Source of the DNA: an uncultured Acidaminococcus sp.
GTDB lineage: Bacteria; Bacillota; Negativicutes; Acidaminococcales; Acidaminococcaceae
Direction of reading: 5' to 3'
DNA length: 20,364 bases
NCBI GenBank assembly: GCA_900538365.1
Contig: UPXT01000040.1
Location: 1 to 20,364 of the forward strand
Of the stretch, positions 1-8,832 are shown one piece after another; the first letter of the stretch is position 1; every line of letters begins with the position of its first letter. The notes under the pieces are model-generated. The model ran no database searches, was not told the origin of the DNA, and was given only the letters and a program-made list of their open reading frames with translations. The position numbers and the translations under genes are program-made.

Positions 1-62
1 GGACTCGAACCAACGCATGCGGGAGTCAAAGTCCCGTGCCTTACCGACTTGGCTATGCCCCA
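1..62 (-). tRNA. tRNA-Gln (UUG), 3' end cut by window edge
   Basis: Read on the minus strand, the gene starts TGGGGCATAGCC and has a five-pair anticodon stem (CGGGA/TCCCG) closing the loop CTTTGAC, so the anticodon is UUG (glutamine). The GGTTCGAGTCC T-arm is present. The 3' part of the T-arm, the acceptor strand and the CCA end lie outside the window. It follows tRNA-His by 16 bases with no promoter or terminator between them, so the two are very likely one transcript that continues beyond the window. Confidence 0.95.
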
Positions 63-78
63 ATAAGCACAAAAAAAG

Positions 79-155
79 TGGGGTGGCTAGTGAGGATCGA
101 ACTCACGCGTGCCGGAGCCACAATCCGGTGTGTTAACCGCTTCACCATAGCCACC
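79..155 (-). tRNA. tRNA-His (GUG)
   Basis: On the minus strand the acceptor GTGGCTA pairs with TAGCCAC. The anticodon stem CCGGA/TCCGG holds the loop TTGTGGC, giving anticodon GUG (histidine). A G is encoded just before the acceptor (position 155) opposite the discriminator C, which is the hallmark extra G(-1) of tRNA-His. The 3' CCA is also encoded (79-81). All arms are regular and the T-arm reads GAGTTCGATCCTC. This is the first gene of the tRNA-His/tRNA-Gln unit. Confidence 0.97.
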
Positions 156-181
156 ATGTCGTACTTATCAGCGACTTTGTC

Positions 182-210
182 ATTTTACCACATCTTATAG
201 GGTGTGTCAA
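182..210 (-). promoter_or_regulatory. Sigma-70-type promoter of the tRNA-His/tRNA-Gln unit
   Basis: On the minus strand a perfect -35 box TTGACA (205-210) is followed after exactly 17 bases by the -10 box TAAAAT (182-187). Transcription would start near 175, about 20 bases before the tRNA-His 5' end. The promoter lies only 38 bases beyond the methyltransferase stop codon. The upstream defence block therefore ends almost on top of it. Confidence 0.88.
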
Positions 211-248
211 CAAAATTGTGCAAGGAAAATGCGGTTCCCGTGCGTACT

Positions 249-1868
249 TTATTCAAGATACGTCAATAATTTTCTTGCAATCGCTTCCGCGAGCATCGGT
301 GGTACGGCATTTCCTACCTGCTGGTATTGTGAATCCTTCGTTCCATAGAAACGAAATGAATCCGGGAAACTTTGCAATCTAGCAGCTTCACGAATAGAAA
401 CTGCCCTATCAAGTACAGGATGAATCCACATAGATTTTCTTACGTTAACGACCGTTCCCGATGGCTCAGAATAGTTAAGTCTGCAATAAACAGTGTTTTG
501 TGTCCTAGAGGCAGACGTGTACGTATTTTCTTTCAATGAATCCTCCAAGTCATGGAAATTCTGGCCTTGATGTAGAGCTTTAAATCGTTCCAGAGCATTT
601 TTTCTTGTTACTGGAATGATATGATTATAGATGTGTCCATCCCCATTACGAAGTGACTTCAGATTTGCTACAGCCTTTAATGCATCAGGACTTATTTGCT
701 TCCCGTTATTGTCATTATCTTCTTCCACAGAACTATAAGGCCAAATATTCTCTAAGTCTGCAATTGCATCATAAACAGTATAGTGTGGGATGAGTTCTAA
801 TGGTTGTGGCAATTCAACTGCTTCTGAGATTTCTTTTCGCACACCCATGATAATAAATCTTTTTCGTCGTTGCGGAACGCCGAAATCATATGCCGACAAA
901 ATTCCCTGATTAATTGCATACCCGTTACGATTATCGCCTAAAATTCTAGTCAGATAGTCATAGACAGCACAAGAACGAACTTCTGCTACAACTTCACCAT
1001 CGCCAAGTGTGAAATTGGCTTCGATATGATTCGAATAAATTTCTTTCGCATGTAGAAGCATTTTTTGAATAGCAATTGGTTCGCTTAGGTTGTTTATTAT
1101 TCGTTCTAAATCTAGATTCCCGTAACTATACAATAACTCTTTGAACAATGCTTCATTTTTTGACCGGATGTAAGCGTTCTCTGCTATACGCCTATTAGAA
1201 ATCAAATTTTTTAAGCGATTGAAATGTTTCTCAAACGCATCCCGCAGTTTTTTCTCATTTTTTCTATTTTTATATAAGATGTTGATTTCTTGATATAACT
1301 TTTCATCCCACAAATTTGCTGCAATGGACTCCTCAAAGTTCAAAATTGACAGAACATCAGGAAAATACCACTGCTTTTTAAGCAGATGAATTTTCGAATC
1401 CTTAACGGGGATTTGATAATCTAAAATCAAATCCTTTTCCTCTTTTTCGACATAAAATCTATGAACTTCAGATTTTAACATGCCGACATTTTCCATAACA
1501 AAAGCCTTAGGATGTAATTGTAGAATACTTCGAACATATTCCTTTACCAGCTTGTTATTTAAATTGATTGCCTGATTATGTTGCCTATTTGCGTTGCTAA
1601 AGCCTTGACATGGAGGCCCACCAATGACAACATCAATAGAGCCATACCTATTTTTCATCTCATTGAAATCAACATCTTTAATGTCTTCATAAATATCCGC
1701 ATTTCTTATGTTGTTTTTATAAGTAGTTTGCGCGGCCTTGTTTTTTTCTACAGCAGCTTTGATTTCAAATTTATTTGTTTGTAGAAAACCTAAGCTTAAG
1801 CCTCCCGCACCTGCAAATAGATCAACAACCTTAAATTTATTCATTTCATCCCATTCTTTACAATTCAT
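249..1868 (-). CDS. C5-cytosine DNA methyltransferase of the MORC/Z1 defence block
   Basis: Predicted to transfer a methyl group from S-adenosylmethionine to carbon 5 of a cytosine in a specific site, marking host DNA. Numbered from a TTG at 1877, the motifs run: I DLFAGAGGLSLGF (19-31, AdoMet binding), IV GGPPCQGFS (86-94, catalytic Cys90), VI ENV (129-131), VIII VPQRRKRF (334-341), IX RLQSFP and X QVGNAVPP (520-527). An extra stretch of roughly 150 residues lies between motifs VI and VIII. Residues 348 to about 480 are the probable target-recognition region. Start: the TTG at 1877 has no properly spaced ribosome site. ATG 1868 (used here) overlaps the preceding gene by 11 bases. ATG 1844 (MNKFKVVDLF) lies just downstream of that gene and is equally plausible. 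It is the last gene of the five-gene block. No Vsr-type repair gene follows. Confidence 0.95.
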   Translation of the reverse strand: MNCKEWDEMNKFKVVDLFAGAGGLSLGFLQTNKFEIKAAVEKNKAAQTTYKNNIRNADIYEDIKDVDFNEMKNRYGSIDVVIGGPPCQGFSNANRQHNQAINLNNKLVKEYVRSILQLHPKAFVMENVGMLKSEVHRFYVEKEEKDLILDYQIPVKDSKIHLLKKQWYFPDVLSILNFEESIAANLWDEKLYQEINILYKNRKNEKKLRDAFEKHFNRLKNLISNRRIAENAYIRSKNEALFKELLYSYGNLDLERIINNLSEPIAIQKMLLHAKEIYSNHIEANFTLGDGEVVAEVRSCAVYDYLTRILGDNRNGYAINQGILSAYDFGVPQRRKRFIIMGVRKEISEAVELPQPLELIPHYTVYDAIADLENIWPYSSVEEDNDNNGKQISPDALKAVANLKSLRNGDGHIYNHIIPVTRKNALERFKALHQGQNFHDLEDSLKENTYTSASRTQNTVYCRLNYSEPSGTVVNVRKSMWIHPVLDRAVSIREAARLQSFPDSFRFYGTKDSQYQQVGNAVPPMLAEAIARKLLTYLE

Positions 1869-3618
1869 TTTTTTCAAACCTAGATTGTAATAAAGTCCAA
1901 CATTCCTCTTTCTTACACCATTGAGAAATATTAACTCCCTTTATGGTAGGATTCTCAAAATGTGTCCAAACCTTATATGCTAACTCTTCAATTATATTCG
2001 CAAGTTCAGGAGTAATATTCTGTATTTCCCAAATTTTTTTACTATCAAAAAGGTCCGAATAATATTTTCCAATTAATGCAACTACGTAATTATTAATTTG
2101 CGCTTTATAACCGCCAAAATTTTGGGAAGCTACAATTTTATCGCATTCCTTAAATAAAATTACTTTAGAAATCAGATCTTTAAAAGATTCCGGCGACGGT
2201 TCAGGAATTGTACCTTTTTTTATCATGCCAGAAAACGTAACAAAGTTACTTTCAAGGCCTTTGCTTACATAATGAGGATACCCCATAAAATCCATCAGAC
2301 ACTTTGCTGCCACAGTTTTAGAAATACATCTACTACTAGGAATTCTTTCTTTAAAGGCCCTTTTAGTCCTTACTGTTGGCTGTCTATTGATTTCAGTCAA
2401 ATACTGACCTCTTGCCCTCTCATAGAACCATTGTTCCGTCGGTTTTCCTTTTTCCGTTGGAATATAAGTTCGTCGAGAAATTCTCTCCATCTCAATATGA
2501 TAATCATCATTTGCATTAAAGTCAGACATGTTGATTTTGTTTTGACTGTTCGCATACTTGGAAATATTAGCTGCAATTTCGGATGCCTTATCCTGAGATT
2601 TGATAACTGATAATTTTAATTGAACACTTACTTTATCGAGAGGATGCTTGTTTTGAAATGCATTATAAATAGAAGCTGTAGTTTGTCCGCCATTAACAAT
2701 CTGCCAGCCCGTAATTTCTTTGATACTAACAACCTGATTATTCGAATCAAATGACTCTAGCTCTACAGAATCTGCAATTGTCGAAATTCCATTATTATAC
2801 GCCATAAACATTTCAGGCTCTTTCGCAAGTGTATTTTTAATTCCCCGATTGACTTTTCCTCGAGCTTGTAGATATGACCGCACATTTTTTTGAATTAAAT
2901 CCTGTCCTTCATCGCTATAAATCCGAGCAAGTAGCTCCCCAGGAATAATTCCTACATAGCAGTCATATGTTGGATTACTTCCTTCTGCCTTAATCATCTG
3001 CAAAGACTTACCATATTTATTTTTTAGTCTAATAATCAAAGGCTTGTAATCCGAATTATCCTCCATAATGACGTGATAAAGTCGTTCAAAATCATACACA
3101 TCGAACTTTACCGTAATTTTTTTCACCTTCACGTCATCCGGCACATATTGTCTAGCGATATTATTGGTTAGTAGAATTATATTTATAGACTCTACGTTAT
3201 CTTCTACTTCTTTTATCGCATTATAGGCAATATATCCATCACTGGTTGGCTCGATGCTATTAAAATAGTCATCATTCTTAACGCATTTTTTCAAAAAATT
3301 AAGTCCTCGTTTTAAATATTTATCAATATCTTTTTTAACAAGATTACTTGGTGTCGCACTTGTGTTAGGATCAGTCACCAGCAAGGTAAGGCTATGAAAA
3401 TATTCGCTATATGTATAACCATCAATCCGGATATTTAAAGAGTCTTTTTTGTAATCGACTAATGTCATATCTGCAAGGACCGCTATATCCTTTTCTCCTA
3501 AATAAGACAAAAATACTCTTTTAAAGGATTCATTAAAAGTAGATCCTTCATTATCCTTCATATCTTGTTTTACTTCTTCATTAAATTCACCATAATAAGA
3601 TAAAATTTCTTTATCCAT
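1858..3618 (-). CDS. AIPR-family protein (abortive-infection phage-resistance family)
   Basis: A 586-residue protein recognised by the core signature of the AIPR family (Pfam PF10592): SYLQARGKVNRGIKNTL (248-264), FMAYNNGIS (271-279) and GWQIVNGGQTTASI (304-317). The family is named after lactococcal abortive-infection proteins and occurs in many restriction-like loci; its biochemical activity is not settled. The N-terminal region (about 28-85, with NIRIDGYTYSEYF and LTLLVTD) looks like the nuclease-like front of other AIPR proteins, but I see no D/E-x-K there, so it may be inactive. There is no signal peptide or membrane segment, so it is probably cytosolic. ATG 3618 lies two bases after the preceding stop codon, and its GAGAGGG ribosome site sits inside that gene's end, implying translational coupling. 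The A+T-rich composition matches the block. Confidence 0.88.
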   Translation of the reverse strand: MDKEILSYYGEFNEEVKQDMKDNEGSTFNESFKRVFLSYLGEKDIAVLADMTLVDYKKDSLNIRIDGYTYSEYFHSLTLLVTDPNTSATPSNLVKKDIDKYLKRGLNFLKKCVKNDDYFNSIEPTSDGYIAYNAIKEVEDNVESINIILLTNNIARQYVPDDVKVKKITVKFDVYDFERLYHVIMEDNSDYKPLIIRLKNKYGKSLQMIKAEGSNPTYDCYVGIIPGELLARIYSDEGQDLIQKNVRSYLQARGKVNRGIKNTLAKEPEMFMAYNNGISTIADSVELESFDSNNQVVSIKEITGWQIVNGGQTTASIYNAFQNKHPLDKVSVQLKLSVIKSQDKASEIAANISKYANSQNKINMSDFNANDDYHIEMERISRRTYIPTEKGKPTEQWFYERARGQYLTEINRQPTVRTKRAFKERIPSSRCISKTVAAKCLMDFMGYPHYVSKGLESNFVTFSGMIKKGTIPEPSPESFKDLISKVILFKECDKIVASQNFGGYKAQINNYVVALIGKYYSDLFDSKKIWEIQNITPELANIIEELAYKVWTHFENPTIKGVNISQWCKKEECWTLLQSRFEKNEL

Positions 3619-3620
3619 GA

Positions 3621-4622
3621 CTACCCTCTCAGAATATCCATCATTATTGAACTTTTAACTTCAAATGGTTCACATAAAGAAATCGACAAATCATATTCAA
3701 GATTGCTGATTCCATTAGGAAGCATCTTCTTTACAATGCTCGGAAAACCGTCTTTTACAATAAAAGTTTGTTCTTGTCTAATATGAAAAGATTCTTGATA
3801 ATAATCCTCTGCTGCATCAAAATACCCAAAGTCATTAAGAATTTTATTGAATCGATTGGTATTTGCTACATCATTTTTTAGCATTTTACGAATTTCAGCT
3901 ATCAAACTCGGTAAAGTTGCTTCTCCTTCAGTTTGACTTTTCCGCAAAGCATAAAACCTGAGGAATAAGCATCCCTTTACTTCCGAACTATCTAGCTGGT
4001 ATTCACTATTAATATGGGCTAAATAAGGGGCTTGCTTGATGGTTGTCTTGACTTCTACAGCATGACTATTTAAATAAAAATCATGGGTTTCCTTGTTGGT
4101 TCCCACCCAATGAGTTATCGCATCATTCTCAACATTTATAATCAAATCTTTTACGAAAAGTAGTTCACCAAAAAGACCTTGTACTGCACTGTTACTTAAA
4201 ATAGGAGTCTTTCGGAACTTGAAGAAATCCTCCCACCGCTTCAAGCACCCCAGCAGAGCTGAGAGGTAATCTGTAACTTTTAATTGGAATAGATTCCGTC
4301 GTATATCTTCAATAACAACTTCAAAAATATATGAATCAGTTTCAATCGTCTGCTGAAGTTTTATATAATGTTGCTCAGGTTCTGAATACTGCGGTAGAGA
4401 TACAACTTCAATTGAAAGTCCTTTCCAAGAAATATGTGGCAACCCCTTTATCTTGGAAATAGGAACTGCAATTCCACGCATTCGTTCCCCGATTGTAACA
4501 AAATAGATAATGCTCCCGCCATTGTCTAGTATCACTTTTCTATAGATATTATTGCAAGGGTCATATTTTTTTATCTTTAGTTCTTCAAAAATATCTCTGT
4601 AAATTTCTGCAGTTTTACTCAT
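3621..4622 (-). CDS. PD-(D/E)XK motif protein, predicted restriction nuclease
   Basis: Predicted nuclease-fold subunit that would cut DNA in the MORC/Z1 system. Numbered from ATG 4622 (333 residues), the fold is suggested by GELLFVKDL (Glu153 in the first helix), Asp181 in KETHDFYL, and Glu190-Val-Lys192 in HAVEVKTT. Together these give the E...D...ExK pattern of the PD-(D/E)XK superfamily. The overall layout, including the upstream GERMRGIAVP region, resembles the family annotated as 'PD-(D/E)XK motif protein' (DUF4420). Start choice: an ATG at 4649 is in frame, but ATG 4622 overlaps the Z1 stop codon by eight bases in the usual coupled arrangement and has GGAGCAGGA upstream. Metal-dependent cleavage is inferred from the residues; neither target nor cut pattern can be read. 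Confidence 0.82.
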   Translation of the reverse strand: MSKTAEIYRDIFEELKIKKYDPCNNIYRKVILDNGGSIIYFVTIGERMRGIAVPISKIKGLPHISWKGLSIEVVSLPQYSEPEQHYIKLQQTIETDSYIFEVVIEDIRRNLFQLKVTDYLSALLGCLKRWEDFFKFRKTPILSNSAVQGLFGELLFVKDLIINVENDAITHWVGTNKETHDFYLNSHAVEVKTTIKQAPYLAHINSEYQLDSSEVKGCLFLRFYALRKSQTEGEATLPSLIAEIRKMLKNDVANTNRFNKILNDFGYFDAAEDYYQESFHIRQEQTFIVKDGFPSIVKKMLPNGISNLEYDLSISLCEPFEVKSSIMMDILRG

Positions 4623-7383
4623 ATACTTCCTGCTCCATTGCAACCTCATTTAATTTATATGACCGTAATACACCTACTTCTCCACGGTCTGGGAATACAA
4701 CCGCGAATCCATATGCCGGTGTTCCATCTTTAATTTCAATACCGTTTTCGACTTGTTCCAACGGGTAAAGGATAAGGAATCCGTGAGAAAAGTTTCGAAG
4801 TTGTCGTCTCACTTCACGATTAATGACGCGATTATCCCCTATAGAATTCTTTTTGAGTTTGTCCCGTAAGGTTTTAGCCCGAACAATCTCCTCTTGTGTA
4901 TAATCGAGTTCCTCATCGTTTTGGGAAACAAGAACATGAAAGTCCCTTGTATCCGGATGAAACGTATTCTTATTAAGGCTCACTTTGCGTTTGATACCAT
5001 GTACTTTAATAGGACCATACTTTGAATTGGTTGCGATTACCGATGTTGCCTCTCCACTCGTTAGATACAGACATACAGTCCAATCGATTAACCCATCGTA
5101 GTTAAGCATTTCTGAAATATAATCAGCAATCAATCTACTGCTTACCTTAACAGCCTGCTTTGAAGTCCTAAACCTCCTAAAAAAATCTTCTACGCACTTT
5201 CCAGGGACACCTGTCCATAATATATTTTTTCCTTTGGGGAAGGAATGCGGATCACGTTTTGGATCATATGCATGATCCTTTTTCAATAAATATGGGTCCA
5301 AAGAAGATAAGAAGTCATCAATAGTCCTATAATTCTCTTCCAAAGTCTCGGGTAATGCATCTATCAAACGTGTTTGAGCCAACGTATAACTAAAATCCGA
5401 TTTATATTCTTCCCCTGTTCTCACTTTATTTCTTGCAGAGATTAATATATTAGGATTGGTTGCCACTTTTAGGCCAAAAGTCTCAGGAGTACATTGCAAC
5501 GTATTCATATCATCAAATTGTTCTGCAAGATTTGTCGTAGAAAAAGATACTTCTTGGAATAAATTGTATAGCTCCCGTGTGGTAAATAGGCGACACAAGT
5601 CGATATAACCACGTCTATAACCGAACCATCTCCCCATTTGCATTAAGGTATCCATGGCTGAGGCCGTTCTTGTAAAATAGCTAACTGTTAATCCTTCCAA
5701 TGTTAAACCTCGTGAGAGTTTGTCCCCGCCAATGGCAATAAGATTAAATGGCTCATCTATTCGATTGTTGTACATCAAGCCTTCTTTTTTTTGCCCATTT
5801 ATTTCCAAAACGCTGATTTCATTATTCTGAGCAATTCTCACAATTTCATTCCAGGCATCTTGAAAAGGAATTTTTGAACAACCTTCCATGTACTTATTGT
5901 ATGCATGATTGGAAATCATTTGATTATATGTTGGGAGAAAATCATTTTCATAAAGATCTTGAATCTCTTTTTTGATTTCCGGATCTCCGTAACAAATGTA
6001 AGTAAATACATTATCCTTTAATTGTTTGAGTTTAGACTTAAGTGTCCGATGTTGTTTAACATAACGAATTACATGAACAAGCATTGTATTCGGTTTGTTT
6101 CTTTGTCCGCGCAAATTTCTTATAGCTATCGAAAGAAGAAAACTCTTAAATGCGATTTTCAAAGATTCGGGTATTTCCCCGACAATAGCGTCTTTCTTGG
6201 CACCAATAGGTAAAATTTCATCTGAATCACTAATAGTACGGACAAGGGGCATTCCCTCTGGCAGTGACCCTTCTTCGTTGTCGGTGTCCTCTAAACCAAA
6301 AAGTTCCTGTGCTCCAATGTACAGAGAGGGACGTGGTGCTTTTGCGATAAAATCTTTAGGGAATAAGTCCTGCCCGTACTCACTATTCTTACTGTGAGGT
6401 GGAATGAAAATATTAGCAAAAGGTGTGGCAGTATATCCAACATAAGATTTGCATTCAAAAAGATTCAATAAATTTCTGATTTCTCCATTTATTGTTGAAG
6501 GATCGCTATCTTCTCCATCTTTCTTAGTGTTAATAGAAGCCTGATCTGCTTCATCATCAATAATCAGAGCTGGATATTTGGCGGGCACCAACTTTTTCCC
6601 ATCTACGTCTTTTGCTATTGGATTTTTGATAAGAGACTTAATGATATTACGCAAAACGGAAACTTGTTTCTTAGTCACAATGATAAACGGTGGCCGGAAG
6701 GAGCCGTTCAACATACTACGGTTAAAATCCCCTTTTATATCATTGCTTGTCAATGATTGGAGAAATTCTTCATTAGAGTTTTCACGGTAAGATTTCAAAA
6801 CTTCCTCATCAATACGTGATTGAGTTTGACTACGAAGACTATTATGCATACCAGTCAAAACAATGATAATTTTGTACCCAGCAGAATACGCCTTATTAAT
6901 TAAGCCAATATAGTGTGCTGTCTTACCGGACTGAACATCCCCATACACCAATCCACGTCGCTCAATAGGCTGGTTGAGAGTCGGATTAGCAATAGCATTC
7001 ATCACTTTATCGGTTGAATTGTCCAAATCTTTAATGGAAATTGTGCTCCAGCCGGGTTTGGCCATTAGTCGATCATAATATCTAATCCAATAGCCTAACT
7101 TATTATTATTTTTTACTCGAAAGGCACTCCACCATTTCTCCTGTTTGACCTCTTCTGTGGTAATAATTGGGTCAGGGCTCCCAACTTGACTCACTTCCAT
7201 ATAGATAATTTTTCTCACCAAATCCAAGTCTATATTTTTATTATACTTAAATAATTCCAGTGATATCTCCACTGCTGATTTGATGGGTTCATTATCTTCC
7301 TGTATTAATTGCCTACATCTTTCTATCGCACCCATAATAAAGTATCTATCAGAAGATTCAAAACCACTTAAATCATTTATCAT
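4615..7383 (-). CDS. Z1-domain superfamily II helicase-like ATPase
   Basis: A large (922-residue) ATPase, probably moving on or remodelling DNA for the neighbouring nuclease. The helicase core is visible: Walker A GDVQSGKT (148-155), the Ia-like region IIIVLTGMHNSLRSQT (172-187), Walker B DDEAD (276-280), motif III YTATPFANI (317-325), a second-lobe motif GGDKLSRGLTLEGL (552-565) and the arginine motif MGRWFGYRRG (583-592). The pairing of GDVQSGKT with DKLSRGLTLEG and MGRWFGYR is typical of the Z1 domain (PF10593), described from MORC-linked restriction-modification loci. The N-terminal 140 and C-terminal roughly 300 residues have no recognisable domain and may hold partner contacts. ATG 7383 overlaps the end of the GHKL gene by 11 bases, so the two are translationally coupled. 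Confidence 0.93.
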   Translation of the reverse strand: MINDLSGFESSDRYFIMGAIERCRQLIQEDNEPIKSAVEISLELFKYNKNIDLDLVRKIIYMEVSQVGSPDPIITTEEVKQEKWWSAFRVKNNNKLGYWIRYYDRLMAKPGWSTISIKDLDNSTDKVMNAIANPTLNQPIERRGLVYGDVQSGKTAHYIGLINKAYSAGYKIIIVLTGMHNSLRSQTQSRIDEEVLKSYRENSNEEFLQSLTSNDIKGDFNRSMLNGSFRPPFIIVTKKQVSVLRNIIKSLIKNPIAKDVDGKKLVPAKYPALIIDDEADQASINTKKDGEDSDPSTINGEIRNLLNLFECKSYVGYTATPFANIFIPPHSKNSEYGQDLFPKDFIAKAPRPSLYIGAQELFGLEDTDNEEGSLPEGMPLVRTISDSDEILPIGAKKDAIVGEIPESLKIAFKSFLLSIAIRNLRGQRNKPNTMLVHVIRYVKQHRTLKSKLKQLKDNVFTYICYGDPEIKKEIQDLYENDFLPTYNQMISNHAYNKYMEGCSKIPFQDAWNEIVRIAQNNEISVLEINGQKKEGLMYNNRIDEPFNLIAIGGDKLSRGLTLEGLTVSYFTRTASAMDTLMQMGRWFGYRRGYIDLCRLFTTRELYNLFQEVSFSTTNLAEQFDDMNTLQCTPETFGLKVATNPNILISARNKVRTGEEYKSDFSYTLAQTRLIDALPETLEENYRTIDDFLSSLDPYLLKKDHAYDPKRDPHSFPKGKNILWTGVPGKCVEDFFRRFRTSKQAVKVSSRLIADYISEMLNYDGLIDWTVCLYLTSGEATSVIATNSKYGPIKVHGIKRKVSLNKNTFHPDTRDFHVLVSQNDEELDYTQEEIVRAKTLRDKLKKNSIGDNRVINREVRRQLRNFSHGFLILYPLEQVENGIEIKDGTPAYGFAVVFPDRGEVGVLRSYKLNEVAMEQEVYE

Positions 7384-8824
7384 ATATCTCGCCTACTCTC
7401 TTTTCAAGATCCGGAATATCGTAAAATTGAGGCATCATTTTTACTGTCTCTATACTTTCATCCACCATAAATCCCTGTTCTTTAAAGACTTTCACGAAAG
7501 TATCCAAATCAGCAAGATTTTTTGGTTCCTGTGCTGAATCCAATTTTTTCTTTGCTGAGCTCATCGTGTCAGCCAAACCCGATTTCATATGGGGAGCAAA
7601 ATTTTCAATCAAAGCCAAGTAAGTCTTAAGTTCCTTATTACCCTCTTGATTAAGTTGAGACTGTAATCTACGCAACAAAGGATGCTTCTTATTAATTCTA
7701 AACATATAATTCCCATTGATTTTTGTTTGTTCCCATACATAATCAAGAGTAGGAGAAGAAGGCGCACTTGTATAAGCGCCACGTGAGTTAAAGACTTTCG
7801 TAGAACGTTGCACACAGTCCTGAACAGCTCGTTCTACTCGATCACGCAAATATGATGGAATAGCAGCGTGGGATTTCTTTATATCAATTTTCCAATCAAC
7901 GTCGGCATCTGAAGAAATATCAATTCTAATACGAGCAAGATTATATGCCGGTTCCTTTCGAACTATATCAAACCAATCACCATAAATAATAAGTCTACGG
8001 TTTCGATACAAATAAATACCCTGATGTCTGGACCATTTTTTAAAACCTGCTGCTCTATCATATTCTTCAGGACTTTTAAATTTTGTTTTATGAGGCAAAA
8101 CATAAGGCTGTATATAAGTATGATAAGGGTCCCACAGTTCATCAATAGCAAGTTCCTGAGTAGCCGGATTATCCGTTACAAAGGGATTCCACGCCTTAAC
8201 AAGAGTTTCATTAATAAATATTTTGAGTCCATCTTCCTGAATGAAGCAATGAAATACGAGGCCTAAATGATTCTCAACATTCCTTATTGCTTTAAAAAAG
8301 TCCTTTTTGGCCTTCTCAGGATTATTCTTGTTTATTGCAATATTATCCAAATAACTTATGATAACGGCTGTACCATGATTAGAAAATTCACTAATATAAG
8401 AATCATATTGTCCTTTTTCATCAACAATAAGATTCCATCCTAACTCATCTACCTTATCCAAGTCCCAAGAAGCATTACTTACAGTTCCATCTTTTGCAGT
8501 CACGACTGTAACTTTGCGTCCAAGAGAAAATGCCGCTGTCTTCATTCCCATTCCAAACCGTCCCAAATCATCTTCTGATCGAGTTTGATTAGGATCCGCT
8601 GAACCAATCTTCATATTTTCATACAGCTCTTTTTCTTCCATTCCGAATCCATCATCAACGATTGATATGGTTTGTTTATCCCAGTCAAATTTTATTTTTA
8701 TGGTTTTGGCTTGTGCAGAAATTGAATTATCAAGAATATCTGCAATCGCAGTTTCCTCTGTATATCCTACTGATCGCAAAGACTGAAGCAGCAAGCCAGC
8801 GCTTGGAATTGACTCAATTTGCAC
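7373..8824 (-). CDS. GHKL-family ATPase, paraMORC type, first gene of the defence block
   Basis: A 483-residue protein with an N-terminal HSP90/MutL/MORC-like ATP-binding fold. Visible motifs are the N box IADILDNSISA (27-37), G1 DDGFGM (57-62) and G2 GRFGMGMKTAAFSLG (88-102). The middle part (about 200-330) fits the S5-like transducer that completes MORC/MutL ATPases. The C-terminal region has no recognised domain. In this family ATP binding closes a dimer clamp; Iyer, Abhiman and Aravind (2008) placed prokaryotic MORC-like proteins in restriction-modification loci with superfamily II helicases and nucleases, exactly the company seen here. The start is GTG 8824, chosen because AGGAGG lies eight bases upstream and the motif I helix begins soon after. 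No convincing promoter was found in the A+T-rich 90 bases upstream. Confidence 0.9.
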   Translation of the reverse strand: MQIESIPSAGLLLQSLRSVGYTEETAIADILDNSISAQAKTIKIKFDWDKQTISIVDDGFGMEEKELYENMKIGSADPNQTRSEDDLGRFGMGMKTAAFSLGRKVTVVTAKDGTVSNASWDLDKVDELGWNLIVDEKGQYDSYISEFSNHGTAVIISYLDNIAINKNNPEKAKKDFFKAIRNVENHLGLVFHCFIQEDGLKIFINETLVKAWNPFVTDNPATQELAIDELWDPYHTYIQPYVLPHKTKFKSPEEYDRAAGFKKWSRHQGIYLYRNRRLIIYGDWFDIVRKEPAYNLARIRIDISSDADVDWKIDIKKSHAAIPSYLRDRVERAVQDCVQRSTKVFNSRGAYTSAPSSPTLDYVWEQTKINGNYMFRINKKHPLLRRLQSQLNQEGNKELKTYLALIENFAPHMKSGLADTMSSAKKKLDSAQEPKNLADLDTFVKVFKEQGFMVDESIETVKMMPQFYDIPDLEKRVGEIYDK

Positions 8825-8832
8825 CGTTAGCC

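Noticed and set aside
2..10. GACTCGAAC in tRNA-Gln repeated at 8932-8940 in the palindrome, as a possible attachment-site pair
   Set aside because: Nine bases of a common T-arm sequence can match by chance. The block lies on the 5' side of the tRNA genes, which is the wrong side for integration at a tRNA 3' end, and there is no integrase.
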